DNA of 64,000 nt from an uncultured Haliea sp. (GTDB taxonomy: Bacteria; Pseudomonadota; Gammaproteobacteria; Pseudomonadales; Halieaceae), in NCBI GenBank assembly GCA_913061145.1, contig CAJXUQ010000004.1:62001-126000 (forward strand), in the 5' to 3' direction. Made by a program: the position numbers and the translations under genes. Below, piece by piece: positions 53,738 through 63,284 of this stretch (position 1 is its first letter; each line of letters begins with the position of its first letter). Under the pieces are notes generated by a model that was not told the DNA's origin, did no database searches, and saw only the letters and a list, made by a program, of their open reading frames with translations.

Positions 53738-53983
53738 TCAGTCTTCGGCCTGGGCAAGCTCCTGCACCTGATAATCGAGTTCGCCCATCTTTTCGGTAAA
53801 CAGGCTCATGGCGTCAGACAGACCGCGATTGTAGAAATACGGGCCCAACTCTTCGGCGATGAAATCGACCAGGAACTCGGCATCGAAACTGCCGATGTCC
53901 TGCTGCAGTTCCTCGTTGAGGTAGCGCTTGACCTTGCCCGCCATGCGCTCTTTCTGCTCCCGGGAGAAATCCAGGGGTTTCAC
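53738..53983 (-). CDS. DUF2164-family small protein
   Basis: An 81-aa acidic, helical protein of the DUF2164 family. The pattern SREQKERMAGKVKRYLNEEL near the N-terminus and FLVDFIAEELGPYFYNRGL is characteristic. No function is established. It lies just downstream of the patatin gene (27 bp) on the same strand and is probably part of its transcript. Confidence 0.85.
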   Translation of the reverse strand: MKPLDFSREQKERMAGKVKRYLNEELQQDIGSFDAEFLVDFIAEELGPYFYNRGLSDAMSLFTEKMGELDYQVQELAQAED

Positions 53984-54010
53984 GCAGCGGCCCGCATCAT
54001 GACGGGGAAA

Positions 54011-55675
54011 TCAAGCCACCGCACGCCCAGGCTCTCCCGTCGCGTCCTTCTTGCCGGACGCTGAAGGGCTCTTACGCCGCGACTTGACCCGCGCCTTGGC
54101 GGCTTTCCGCGGTGGCTTCGACGCAGCAGCCTCCAGCGTCGTGAAGTGTTCCCGCTGGGCTTCCCGATCGGCCCGGGTCGGCGGCGGCCGGCGCCGCGAC
54201 GCCCGGGGTCGCCGGTACTGACCACTGTCCGGCCGCAGATCACCGTACTCAAAGCGATTCAGTATCTCTTCCATGACCCGGCTGATCTTGGTACAGATGC
54301 GGATTGCCTCGATGTTGGGAAATGCCGAGTGCGCGCCCCCCTCCATCAGTGCCACCAGTTCCTTTTCAGACAGGTGGGAAAGAATCTTTGCCGGGTTGTA
54401 CCAGCGGAAGCTGGGCACGATATTGATGTCGCCGCTGTACTCCTGATCGATCAGGGAGTGGATACCGTTCATCAGCAGGTTGAAACGCGGCCAGTTGTCA
54501 CCGTTTTTCTGGACCATGCCGCGGTAGAAGTTCAGCACTTCACGGCCGATACCCACACCCAGGCTGCCCAGGGCGGCACTCAGGCCATTACTCTTACGAT
54601 TGCCGCGCAGAAACGGGGTGGCTATCGGGTTCACCATGCTCACGATGTAGTGGTTGGTGCTGTACAGTCGCGACAGTCGTTTTGCCGGCAGATCATCGGC
54701 AATGGACCCATCCACCCACTTGCGCGTAGGCAGGTAGGGCTGAGCCTCTCCGTGCACGTTCTTCGCCATCAGCATCACGGGCGGGAACACCCCTGGCACG
54801 GCGCAGGACGCCATCACCGCTGAACGCACATAGACGTTGGGCGATGTGATGGCATTCAGCAACCGGGAGCGCTGGTGAGTTTCTGCCGGCGCAACGGTGA
54901 TACTGATCTGACGCCCGGTTTTTTCATAGGCTTCCTGGAAGGTAATCTCCGGGATAAGCCGGGCGATGATGTTCTCCAGATCCCGCACGTCAATTTGCGG
55001 GTTGCGACCGAGAAACATGCGTGAGAACACGCTGGCTTCACGCTCCGCCTCGAAATGGACGTTGCTGGGGTCAAAAAAGTGCCGCAGCTCCTCATCCGTA
55101 TGCGAACCGACCACGCCCGCGACCAGCGAACCGGCACTGGAGCCGGAGATCACCCGCGGCAACAGGCCCTGTTCGAGCAGCGTCTTGACCACGCCGAGAT
55201 GATAGAACCCAAGCACACCGCCGCCGCTCAACATCAGCGCCGAGCGGCCAAAACAGATATTGGCACGGTAAAAAAAGTCGAGCTTTTGCTGCAGCGTGAC
55301 ATCGTCACTCTCCAGTTCGGCGAGGTAACGCAGCGAATCCGCAACCTCGTCGATATACTGCTCAATCAGGTGTTTCGTGCCGAATTTGGCATTCTGGTAC
55401 AGCGAGCTGCGGCCCATGCCGCCCATATTCCCGTGGATCCCTTCGTTCAGGGTGAACAGCAGACCCTGATAGTCATGCCGGGAACGCAGACTGCGCAGAC
55501 GGTCGAGGCGGAGGCGGATCTGGCTGTAATCGTACTGCGTGGTCTGGTCTACCTCACGCCAGCGGCGCTTGCCGGAGAGCTCATCGTGGGCAATGGCGGC
55601 CTCGCGCCACTCTTCATACGTTGAACAACTCGCCATCTGGCGTTCCAGTTGGGCAAGTTTACGTGATGTTCTCAT
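54011..55675 (-). CDS. Patatin-like phospholipase/acylhydrolase
   Basis: A 554-aa protein with an N-terminal helical (DUF3336-like) region and a patatin domain. The oxyanion loop GGGVLGFYHLG (151-161), nucleophile S180 in SGSSAGS and the dyad aspartate D322 in VDGSIADD are all present, so lipid-hydrolase activity is likely. The C-terminus (after about 490) is Arg/Lys- and Pro-rich and looks disordered. It resembles the eukaryotic TGL3/SDP1 lipase type by its DUF3336 region, which would fit turnover of the storage lipid made by the WS/DGAT enzyme. Confidence 0.88.
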   Translation of the reverse strand: MRTSRKLAQLERQMASCSTYEEWREAAIAHDELSGKRRWREVDQTTQYDYSQIRLRLDRLRSLRSRHDYQGLLFTLNEGIHGNMGGMGRSSLYQNAKFGTKHLIEQYIDEVADSLRYLAELESDDVTLQQKLDFFYRANICFGRSALMLSGGGVLGFYHLGVVKTLLEQGLLPRVISGSSAGSLVAGVVGSHTDEELRHFFDPSNVHFEAEREASVFSRMFLGRNPQIDVRDLENIIARLIPEITFQEAYEKTGRQISITVAPAETHQRSRLLNAITSPNVYVRSAVMASCAVPGVFPPVMLMAKNVHGEAQPYLPTRKWVDGSIADDLPAKRLSRLYSTNHYIVSMVNPIATPFLRGNRKSNGLSAALGSLGVGIGREVLNFYRGMVQKNGDNWPRFNLLMNGIHSLIDQEYSGDINIVPSFRWYNPAKILSHLSEKELVALMEGGAHSAFPNIEAIRICTKISRVMEEILNRFEYGDLRPDSGQYRRPRASRRRPPPTRADREAQREHFTTLEAAASKPPRKAAKARVKSRRKSPSASGKKDATGEPGRAVA

Positions 55676-55759
55676 TGGCTACCTCGTTGCCGGAGACCTT
55701 GCTCCAAGCATACTGCAAAGACCACACGCATTACAGGTTAATTCTGGCCACCCCACCCA

Positions 55760-57334
55760 TCACGAAGGCGGGTCGTTTTCCCCGGTTTTGGGCAGATCAC
55801 GGTGCGCCCCGCGGTATTCCTCGACCAGGTGCCGCTTGTAGAGCTTACCGTTGTCCATGCGCGGCAGCTGCTGGTGAAAGTCCAGCGAGCGCGGCAGCTT
55901 GATATGGGATATGCGCTCACGCAGCCACTCCATGATTTCGATAGCCACCTCGTCCGTGGCATCCGCCCAGTTCACTGGCTGTACAACCGCTTTCACCTCT
56001 TCACCGAACTCCTCATTGGGAATGCCAAACACCGCAACGTCCGCGACCTTATCGTGGGTGATCAGCAGATTTTCGATCTCCTGCGGGTAAATGTTTACCC
56101 CACCGCTGATGATCATGAAATGCTTGCGGTCCGTGAGGTAGAGGAAGCCCTCTTTGTCGACATATCCCACGTCGCCCGTTGTCGCCCAGCCGCGCTCATT
56201 GAAGGCTTCTGCAGTCTTGCCCGGCTCCTTGTGATAATTGAACTGGGCCTGGTCGCCGCTGAAATACACGGTACCGATTTCCCCGGGGGGCAATTCGTTA
56301 CCCTCATCATCCACAATGTGTACCGCGCCCACCAGTGCGGGCCCCACAGAACCCTTGTGCGTAAGCCAGTTCGCAGAATCGATGATGGTGATGCCAATGC
56401 CCTCGCTGGCCGCGTAGTACTCGACAATGACCTCGCCCCACCAGGCGATCATCTGTTCCTTGACCTCCACCGGACAGGGCGCCGCGGCGTGGATTGCAAA
56501 CTGCATGCTGCTCACGTCATAGCGCTTGCGCACCTCCTCGGGCAGTTTCAGCATGCGCACGAACATGATCGGCACCCACTGGCTGTGGGTGGCGCGGTGC
56601 TCTTCGATGAGCGCCAGCGCGGCTTCTGCATCAAATTTTTCCATGACCACCGTGGTGCCGCCCTGGTACAGCGTCATCATGTTGTAGTGTAACGGTGCGG
56701 CGTGATACAGGGGTGCCGGCGACAGGTAGACAGTTTCCTCGCCAAAGCCGAACACGGCGCCGAGAGTGCCCGCCAGGGGGTGCGGCGCATTGACATCGTC
56801 ACTGGGCGGCGGCAGGAATACGCCTTTGGGTTTGCCGGTTGTGCCCGATGAGTAGAGCATGGGCACCCCGTTGGCCTCGTCCGCGATGCGCTCTGTCGGC
56901 TGCAGGCCAATGCTGTCATCCCATGACTCATAGCCATCGGCAAGGCCATCCACCATGTAAAAGTGGCGGATCGCCGATGAGCCCAGTGCGAGAATTTCAC
57001 CGGCCACCGCTGCCAGCGAGTGGGACGCGATGAACAGTTTTGCCCCGCAGTTCTCCAGGATATAGGCGGTTTCGTCCCGCTTCAGGTGGGTGCTGATCGG
57101 CGTGAAGATCAGGCCGGCTCGCTGCGCGCCCCAGCAGATCTCCAGAAACTGGCGACAGTTCACCAGCATCATGCCGATGTGGTCGCCTTTCTTCAGCCCC
57201 AGGGAGCGGAACAACTGGGCCGCCTGATTGCTGCGCTCGTCGAGGTCGGCATAGGTGACCACCTCGCCGGAGCCACCCATGATGATGGCAGGCTTGTGGG
57301 GATAGGTTTCGGCAGTGATGGCGGGGTGTGGCAT
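55760..57334 (-). CDS. Acyl-CoA synthetase (second AMP-forming ligase)
   Basis: A 524-aa AMP-dependent acyl-CoA ligase, distinct from the one at 49.8 kb. Motifs: LYSSGTTGKPKG, YYAASEG (adenine-binding region), TGDVGY and the C-terminal catalytic lysine in MDNGKLYKR. It resembles FadD-like ligases of marine proteobacteria; in a strain with steroid genes it could activate a side-chain or ring-derived acid. The ATG at 57334 has AAGGAT upstream; the frame extends 20 codons further but without support. Confidence 0.88.
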   Translation of the reverse strand: MPHPAITAETYPHKPAIIMGGSGEVVTYADLDERSNQAAQLFRSLGLKKGDHIGMMLVNCRQFLEICWGAQRAGLIFTPISTHLKRDETAYILENCGAKLFIASHSLAAVAGEILALGSSAIRHFYMVDGLADGYESWDDSIGLQPTERIADEANGVPMLYSSGTTGKPKGVFLPPPSDDVNAPHPLAGTLGAVFGFGEETVYLSPAPLYHAAPLHYNMMTLYQGGTTVVMEKFDAEAALALIEEHRATHSQWVPIMFVRMLKLPEEVRKRYDVSSMQFAIHAAAPCPVEVKEQMIAWWGEVIVEYYAASEGIGITIIDSANWLTHKGSVGPALVGAVHIVDDEGNELPPGEIGTVYFSGDQAQFNYHKEPGKTAEAFNERGWATTGDVGYVDKEGFLYLTDRKHFMIISGGVNIYPQEIENLLITHDKVADVAVFGIPNEEFGEEVKAVVQPVNWADATDEVAIEIMEWLRERISHIKLPRSLDFHQQLPRMDNGKLYKRHLVEEYRGAHRDLPKTGENDPPS

Positions 57335-57406
57335 GTCACGATCCTTGCTGCTGTCTACGCGATGTGGCGGGCCATCATAAGATGCCCCATGCAACGTGGC
57401 AACGTA

Positions 57407-58246
57407 TCAGCGCTGCCGCATCAGGCCTTGCTGGGACACGGATGCCACCAGTACACCGTCGCGGTTGAAGAAGCGTCCGTGCGCAAGGCCGCGACCCGCC
57501 GTCACGCGCTCCGCCTCGACCGTATGCAGCAGCCATTCATCGGCACGCACCGGCGCATGGAACCAGAGGGCATGGTCGAGGCTGGCCACTTGCAGGTCCT
57601 TCTGCAGGAAGGAGCGGCCGGTCGCGGCGAGGCACACATCAATCATCAGCGTATCGGAGAAATACGCGAGCAGGCTCGCATGCACCGAATCCGGGTGGTC
57701 TACCCGACCATTGGCCCTGACCCAAAGCGACAATGACGGCGGCAGCGGGCGCGGATTGTGCCAGTCCACGGGCGTCAGCATGCGCACATCGAGGTCCTCC
57801 CCGGTCACCAGCGGAAACGCGTCGTCCATGTCACCGGATTCCAGGGCTCGTTGCCGTTCGCTGGGCAGGCTTTCCGGCGGCGGCACCTCAGGTGCCGAGC
57901 GCTGGAAGTCTTCGCCGGCACCGGGGGTCTGGAAGGATACCGAAGACACCAGTATCGGCTTGCCACGCTGCAGTGCCACGACACGCCGCGAGCTCAGGCT
58001 GCCCCCATCGAGCGCCCGATCCACCTCCAGTCGTATATCCTCAGCGGGGTCACCCGGGCGCAGAAAATAGGCGTGTTGCGAATGCACGGCGCGTTCGGCA
58101 CGCACCGTGGCGGCCGCCGCCTGCAGTGCCTGTGCCAACACTTGCCCGCCAAAGACGCGGGGCGCCCTGGGATGCATGTTGTCAGCGACAAAGACATCTT
58201 CACTGACGTATCGCGGGGTCAATACCTGTAACAGCTGGTCGAGCAT
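57407..58246 (-). CDS. tesB: Acyl-CoA thioesterase II
   Basis: TesB cleaves medium- and long-chain acyl-CoAs to free acids. The 279-aa double hot-dog protein has LQVLTPRYVSEDVFVADN, FGGQVLAQAL and the C-terminal SVSQQGLMR that typify the family. It is 72 bp upstream of the acyl-CoA ligase gene on the same strand, and divergent from the oxoproline/D-amino-acid operon across a 99-bp gap. Confidence 0.93.
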   Translation of the reverse strand: MLDQLLQVLTPRYVSEDVFVADNMHPRAPRVFGGQVLAQALQAAAATVRAERAVHSQHAYFLRPGDPAEDIRLEVDRALDGGSLSSRRVVALQRGKPILVSSVSFQTPGAGEDFQRSAPEVPPPESLPSERQRALESGDMDDAFPLVTGEDLDVRMLTPVDWHNPRPLPPSLSLWVRANGRVDHPDSVHASLLAYFSDTLMIDVCLAATGRSFLQKDLQVASLDHALWFHAPVRADEWLLHTVEAERVTAGRGLAHGRFFNRDGVLVASVSQQGLMRQR

Positions 58247-58345
58247 GAGGCGAATCCACTATGATGTTACCAACGGGATGAACATTATCCGGGATACAGC
58301 GCGCCGGCTCCACACGCCTATCCTGTTTGACAACCGAGGACTTCA

Positions 58346-59131
58346 ATGCATTCGTCACTGACCCCTGCGGCACTGCGTCGGCGCATTCGCGCCGGGGAGC
58401 ACACGGGCAACACGTCGGGCTGTGCGCCCGGCTTCGTGCAGTGCAACATCGTCATTCTGCCGCAGGAATGGGCGCATGATTTCCTCCGGTTCTGCCAGGC
58501 CAATCCCAAGCCCTGTCCCCTGCTGGCGGTCAGCGCAGCGGCGGGCGACACAGCGTTGCCGCTGCTGGGCGATATTGACATCCGCAGCGACGTACCCCGT
58601 TACCGCGTGTTCCGCAACGGTGCCTTCGAGGAGGAACGTGCCGACCTGCATGCACTGTGGCAACCGGACCTGGTGACCTTCGCCCTTGGCTGCTCCTTCT
58701 CCTTTGAGGAGGCCCTGCTCGCAGACGGACTGGACGTGCGCAATGTCTCGGAGGGCGTCAACGTGCCAATGTACCGCAGCAGCCTGCCCTGTACAGCGGC
58801 CGGCCCCTTTGCCGGCAACATGGTGGTGAGCATGCGCCCGATGCGGGCTGCGGACGCGATTCGCGCAATCCAGATCTGCACCCGGTTTCCCGCCGTGCAC
58901 GGTGCTCCGGTTCACCTGGGCGATCCGTCCCTGATCGGCATCGCCGACCTGCACCACCCCGACTACGGCGACGCGGTGACTATTGCCGAGGACGAGCTTC
59001 CGGTATTCTGGGCCTGTGGGGTAACCCCGCAGGTGGCGCTGGAACAGGCGAAACCACCTCTGGCCATCACCCACAGCCCCGGCTGCATGCTGGTTACCGA
59101 CCTGCGCAACAGCCAGCTGGCCGAACTCTGA
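58346..59131 (+). CDS. UPF0317/DUF1445 protein, putative hydro-lyase or D-glutamate cyclase-like
   Basis: A 261-aa protein of the UPF0317 (DUF1445) family, with [14 protein letters not shown] early, [14 protein letters not shown] and the central [15 protein letters not shown]. The family is commonly labelled putative hydro-lyase. The same domain makes up the N-terminal part of mammalian DGLUCY, a D-glutamate cyclase, and its DUF4392 counterpart lies four genes downstream here. It heads the operon with pxpABC; CGAGGA lies just before the ATG. The reaction of this half alone is not established. Confidence 0.88.
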   Translation: MHSSLTPAALRRRIRAGEHTGNTSGCAPGFVQCNIVILPQEWAHDFLRFCQANPKPCPLLAVSAAAGDTALPLLGDIDIRSDVPRYRVFRNGAFEEERADLHALWQPDLVTFALGCSFSFEEALLADGLDVRNVSEGVNVPMYRSSLPCTAAGPFAGNMVVSMRPMRAADAIRAIQICTRFPAVHGAPVHLGDPSLIGIADLHHPDYGDAVTIAEDELPVFWACGVTPQVALEQAKPPLAITHSPGCMLVTDLRNSQLAEL

Positions 59132-59161
59132 TTGACCAGCCCCCCGACAGGAGTCGCTTGC

Positions 59162-59896
59162 ATGTTGCTCAACTGTGATCTCGGCGAAAGTTATGGCAGC
59201 TGGCGCATGGGCCTGGACGACGCGGTCATGCCACATATCGACCAGGCCAACATCGCCTGCGGCTTCCACGCCGGCGACCCACTGACGATCGACCGCACCC
59301 TGGCTCTGGCAGCGCGTCACGGGGTCAGCGTGGGCGCTCACCCGGCCTACCCGGATCTGGTCGGCTTCGGCCGGCGCAGCATGGCACTCAGCGAAGACGA
59401 GTTGGCCAGCAGCCTGCGCTACCAGATCGCCGCACTGGACGGCATGGCTGCCTGCCACGGCCTGCAGATCACCTATGTAAAGCCACACGGTGCCCTGTAC
59501 AACGACATGATGGCCGACGATGCCGTGCGCACAGCGGTCATGCGCAGCGTGGCCGGCTATCACAGACCGCTGGCATTGATGCTGCAGGCAACGCCCGAGG
59601 CGGACAGCCATCGCGAGGAGGCCAGGAAATACGCCCTGACCCTGCTCTTTGAGGCGTTCGCCGACCGCTGCTACGCCGACGACGGACGCCTGCGGTCCCG
59701 GCGCCTGCCCGACGCCGTGCACGCGCGAGAGCGCATGCTGGATCAGGTGAGGCAGATCCTCGAACACAGCACCGTCACCACCCACGGCGGCAAATCACTG
59801 GCACTGGCCATAGACTCGCTCTGCGTACATGGCGACAATCCGGACGGTGTAAATGCCATTCAGGAGATCAGGCAGCTGATTGCAGGGGGCGCATGA
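59162..59896 (+). CDS. pxpA: 5-oxoprolinase subunit A (LamB/YcsF family)
   Basis: PxpA combines with PxpBC to hydrolyse 5-oxoproline to glutamate with ATP. The 244-aa protein begins with the signature LNCDLGESYG, then GFHAGDP and KPHGALYN. The ATG at 59162 has AGGAG eight bases upstream; a TTG ten codons earlier is rejected. Its stop overlaps the pxpB start as ATGA. Confidence 0.95.
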   Translation: MLLNCDLGESYGSWRMGLDDAVMPHIDQANIACGFHAGDPLTIDRTLALAARHGVSVGAHPAYPDLVGFGRRSMALSEDELASSLRYQIAALDGMAACHGLQITYVKPHGALYNDMMADDAVRTAVMRSVAGYHRPLALMLQATPEADSHREEARKYALTLLFEAFADRCYADDGRLRSRRLPDAVHARERMLDQVRQILEHSTVTTHGGKSLALAIDSLCVHGDNPDGVNAIQEIRQLIAGGA

Positions 59897-60600
59897 CAGC
59901 CATGCAGCTGCGGCACGCCGGTGAGAATGCGATCCTGATCTCCTTTGCGAATGAGGCGGGGGACGAACCTGCCGGCCCGCGCGAGGCGGCACAGGTACGA
60001 GCGGCCGCGGAGGCTGCACGCGGCACTCTGGGCGATGACCTGATTGACCTCGTCCCATCCTACGCATCATTGCTGGTGATTTACGATGCCCTGCGCACAG
60101 ACCATTTCAGCGTCTTGCGGCGGCTGCAGGCCCTGCAGCCGACAATCGCCAAAGCCATCGCCGCCGAGGGCGGCCGGGAAATCGTATTGCCGGTGTATTA
60201 CAGTACCGAGAGCGGCGCAGACCTGGAGCGACTGGCGAGGGAGTGCGGGCTCGCCATCGAGGAGGTGATTGCGCTGCATAGCGCCGCCGCGTACACCGTG
60301 TATGCCATTGGCTTTGCCCCCGGCTTCGCCTACCTCGGCCACGTCGACTCCCGGATCGCCGCACCACGACTGGCTACACCCCGAAAGCGTGTGCCCCGCG
60401 GTGCCGTGGCCATCGCCGACCGCCAGACCGCCGTCTATCCCGCCGTGTCGCCGGGCGGCTGGAACCTGATTGGCAACTGCCCGCAACGCCTGTTCGATCC
60501 GGAACACAACCCGCCCATGCCGGTTGCCGTAGGCGACCGGGTGCGCTTCGAGCCGATTGATCGGCAGCGTTTTCTGGCACTGGGCGGCGAACTGTCATGA
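59893..60600 (+). CDS. pxpB: 5-oxoprolinase subunit B (KipI family)
   Basis: The 235-aa AHS1/KipI-like subunit of the PxpABC 5-oxoprolinase, probably involved in the ATP-dependent step. Conserved segments are VPSYASLLVIYD, YAIGFAPGFAYLGHVD and AVYPAVSPGGWNLIG. It overlaps pxpA and pxpC by four bases each (ATGA), indicating tight coupling and fixed stoichiometry. Confidence 0.95.
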   Translation: MTAMQLRHAGENAILISFANEAGDEPAGPREAAQVRAAAEAARGTLGDDLIDLVPSYASLLVIYDALRTDHFSVLRRLQALQPTIAKAIAAEGGREIVLPVYYSTESGADLERLARECGLAIEEVIALHSAAAYTVYAIGFAPGFAYLGHVDSRIAAPRLATPRKRVPRGAVAIADRQTAVYPAVSPGGWNLIGNCPQRLFDPEHNPPMPVAVGDRVRFEPIDRQRFLALGGELS

Positions 60601-61538
60601 GCCTGCGCGTCCGCCAACCCGGCGTGCTCAGCCTGCTGCAGGATCGCGGGCGCTTTGGCCAGCATCACCTGGGCCTCACCACAGGCGGGCCCATGGATCT
60701 GGAAGCCTTTCTGCTCTGCCAGCGGCTGCTCGGCAACAGCGCCGACTGCACGCTGCTCGAGTGCAGTTTTGGCGGCCTCGAGGTGGAGGTGGACACGGAC
60801 ACCCTGCTCTGCGTAACCGGCGCTGACGCCCCCCTCCTTGTCAACGGAAAGCCCGCAGACCTGTGGACCACCCACCGGGTACACAAGGGCGACCGGGTGC
60901 AATTGGGCCATCCGCAGCGGGGTTGCCGAAATTACCTCGGTGTGGTCGATGGCTTTCAGGTTACCCCGCAGTTCGGTAGCACCGCCACCGTACTGCGCGA
61001 GGGCATCGGGGGGCTGCGCGGAGAGAAACTGGCACCCGACGACGTCCTGCCCTGCCGCAGCGATACCCGGCGTCCACGCCTGTGTGTACCGCCGGCCGAG
61101 AGACCCCATTACGCGGGACAACTGACTGTTCGCGTAGTGCCGGGTTACCAGCAGCAGCATTTTGACCGCCTGCAACAGCGACGCTTTTACAGCGCGACCT
61201 GGTCCGTATCGCAACGTGCTGATCGCATGGGCTATCGTCTGGAGGGCCCGGTGATTCGCTGCGACATCGCAGGCATCGTCTCCGAGGGTATCTGCCTCGG
61301 CGCCATTCAGGTGCCGGCAGACGGCCAACCGATTGTGCTGCTGAACGACCGGCAGACCATCGGCGGCTATCCCAAGCTGGGCTCGGCGATCTCCATCGAT
61401 GCATCCCGCATGAGCCAATTGAGCCCCGGGGGCACGGTGCACTTTGCGGCAATCAGTCCCCATGCGGCGCACAATGCCTTGCATATGCATCACTGGCGTT
61501 TACAACACCTGCCCCTGCAGCCCCTGCCCGAGGAGTGA
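60597..61538 (+). CDS. pxpC: 5-oxoprolinase subunit C (KipA family)
   Basis: The 313-aa AHS2/KipA-like subunit that works with PxpB. The family elements are an early LQDRGRFGQHHLGLTTGGPMD, DRMGYRLEGP, and a late LNDRQTIGGYPKLGSAI. Older annotations call such proteins biotin-dependent carboxyltransferase or urea amidolyase-like, but next to pxpA and pxpB the 5-oxoprolinase role is the better reading. Confidence 0.94.
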   Translation: MSLRVRQPGVLSLLQDRGRFGQHHLGLTTGGPMDLEAFLLCQRLLGNSADCTLLECSFGGLEVEVDTDTLLCVTGADAPLLVNGKPADLWTTHRVHKGDRVQLGHPQRGCRNYLGVVDGFQVTPQFGSTATVLREGIGGLRGEKLAPDDVLPCRSDTRRPRLCVPPAERPHYAGQLTVRVVPGYQQQHFDRLQQRRFYSATWSVSQRADRMGYRLEGPVIRCDIAGIVSEGICLGAIQVPADGQPIVLLNDRQTIGGYPKLGSAISIDASRMSQLSPGGTVHFAAISPHAAHNALHMHHWRLQHLPLQPLPEE

Positions 61539-61543
61539 GAACC

Positions 61544-62392
61544 GTGGATGAACAGGCCCTGAGTGAAGCCATTGAAAGCCTGCTGGTGGCGCGCAATCCA
61601 CGGCAGATGCAGGTTGCCCGCGCGGCACTCCCGCCGGGCTATTACCTGCGCGCCGCACGCCGGCTGCACGATATCCGCGGCACGGTATTGATTGGCACCG
61701 GCTTTCCCGTAGCAGGCACTTTCGAGACCGATGGTCCCGTCGGCGCCATCGCCCTGTATAACGGCCTGCAGGCACTCGGTGCACGGCCAGTGATTGCCTG
61801 CGCCACACCACTGGCACAGGTGCTGGCCGGCAGCTATCGTATCCTGCCCCTGGAGCGGGACCCCGCGGATGATGGCTCGGCCAGCGCCGCCCGCTGGCTG
61901 GCAGATAACCAGCCCAGCGCCATTATCAGCATCGAGCGACCGGGACTCGCCGCTGATGGCCGCTACTACAATATGCGCGGGGAGGATATCAGCGCCCAGT
62001 GCGGTGTATTCGACCCTTTTCTGACCCTTGCACACTGCCCCACCATTGCCATCGGCGACGGGGGCAACGAAATCGGCATGGGCAATATTGCCGAGGCCAT
62101 CGCCGGTCTCGATATTCGCGTGGCCGTTACGCCCTGCGACGAATTGCTGGTGGCGGACGTCTCCAACTGGGGCGCCTACGGGCTGCTGGCCTTTCTGGGA
62201 CTCTGGGCAGAGCGCGACCTGCTGTCAGAATTCTCAGCCCTGGAGACGCTGCGCTACCTGTCAGAGCGCGGCAGCGTAGACGGCGTGACGCGAGCGAACA
62301 CGCTCACTGAAGACGGGCTGCCCCCCTCCGAAGGCGAGGCGGTGATTCGTGAGCTGCGCACGCTAACAGGGTTCCTTGAGGCGGCGGCATGA
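61544..62392 (+). CDS. DUF4392 D-glutamate cyclase-like protein
   Basis: A 282-aa protein matching the C-terminal half of mammalian DGLUCY. Signature elements are GTGFPVAGTFETDGPVGA (about 48-65) and IGDGGNEIGMGN. DGLUCY interconverts D-glutamate and 5-oxo-D-proline, so a cyclase role is the leading hypothesis. The GTG at 61544 has AGGAG eight bases upstream; an earlier GTG at 61535 overlaps the pxpC stop. It closes a block in which pxpABC is flanked by the two DGLUCY-type domains. Confidence 0.86.
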   Translation: MDEQALSEAIESLLVARNPRQMQVARAALPPGYYLRAARRLHDIRGTVLIGTGFPVAGTFETDGPVGAIALYNGLQALGARPVIACATPLAQVLAGSYRILPLERDPADDGSASAARWLADNQPSAIISIERPGLAADGRYYNMRGEDISAQCGVFDPFLTLAHCPTIAIGDGGNEIGMGNIAEAIAGLDIRVAVTPCDELLVADVSNWGAYGLLAFLGLWAERDLLSEFSALETLRYLSERGSVDGVTRANTLTEDGLPPSEGEAVIRELRTLTGFLEAAA

Positions 62393-62426
62393 AGGTATTT
62401 TTCTTTAACCCGGCTAAGGTACGACT

Positions 62427-63284
62427 ATGAGTATCGTGTATCTGAATGGCACTTATCTGCCCATGAGCGAAGCCCGTATTTCTCCCATGGACAGGGGCTT
62501 TCTCTTCGGCGACGGTATCTACGAGGTGGTGCCCTCCTACGCTGGAAAGCTGGTGGGTTTTGGCCCGCACATGCAGCGCATGCAGCAGGGCCTTGACGCC
62601 ATCGAGTTGAAAGTCTCGCTGGACGAGGCGGAATGGCGGACCATTGCCGATGAGCTCGTGCAACGCAATGGCGGTGGCAACCTCGGCCTCTACTTCCATA
62701 TCAGCCGCGGTGCAGACCTGCGGCGCAATCACGCCTACCCGGAGGACATCACAGCGACTCGCTACGCCTTCGCTTTCGACATTGCCCCACCCCCAGCACC
62801 GGACAAGGCGGCGGCACGCTGCTTTCACGTCTCCACGGCGGAAGATCTGCGCTGGCGACGCTGTAACATCAAATCCACCGCCCTGCTGGGCAACGTCATG
62901 CATTACCAGCATGGACACAGCCGGGGCCACGGTGAGACGCTGCTCTACAATCAGGCGGGTGAGCTGACAGAAGCTGCCGCCTGCAACGTCTTCATTGTCG
63001 CCAACGGTGCCGTGGCAACACCACCGCTGGATCACCAGAAATTGCCCGGCATTACCCGCCTCATGCTGCTCGACATGCTGCGTCGACACAGCAGCATCCC
63101 GGTTGCCGAGCGGGTAATCACCATGGATGAGGTGCGTAGCGCGGACGAAGTCTGGCTCACCAGTTCGAGCAAGGAGGTGGCACCGGTGCTGTCCATCGAC
63201 AACCAGCCCGTCGGCGACGGACAGGTGGGTGATGTCTGGCTGGCTGCCCAAACCCTGTTTGCCCGGCATCGGTACGACTACTGA
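62427..63284 (+). CDS. dat: D-amino acid aminotransferase
   Basis: A 285-aa PLP fold-type IV transaminase. The PLP lysine is K149 (CNIKSTALL), and the R100-N-H102 triplet in LRRNHAYP corresponds to the carboxylate-trapping RxH region of bacterial D-amino-acid transaminases, favouring that activity over branched-chain transaminase or aminodeoxychorismate lyase. It can convert D-alanine plus 2-oxoglutarate to pyruvate and D-glutamate. It lies 34 bp after the cyclase-like gene, with AAGG near the start, and its stop overlaps the alr start by one base (TGATG). Confidence 0.9.
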   Translation: MSIVYLNGTYLPMSEARISPMDRGFLFGDGIYEVVPSYAGKLVGFGPHMQRMQQGLDAIELKVSLDEAEWRTIADELVQRNGGGNLGLYFHISRGADLRRNHAYPEDITATRYAFAFDIAPPPAPDKAAARCFHVSTAEDLRWRRCNIKSTALLGNVMHYQHGHSRGHGETLLYNQAGELTEAAACNVFIVANGAVATPPLDHQKLPGITRLMLLDMLRRHSSIPVAERVITMDEVRSADEVWLTSSSKEVAPVLSIDNQPVGDGQVGDVWLAAQTLFARHRYDY

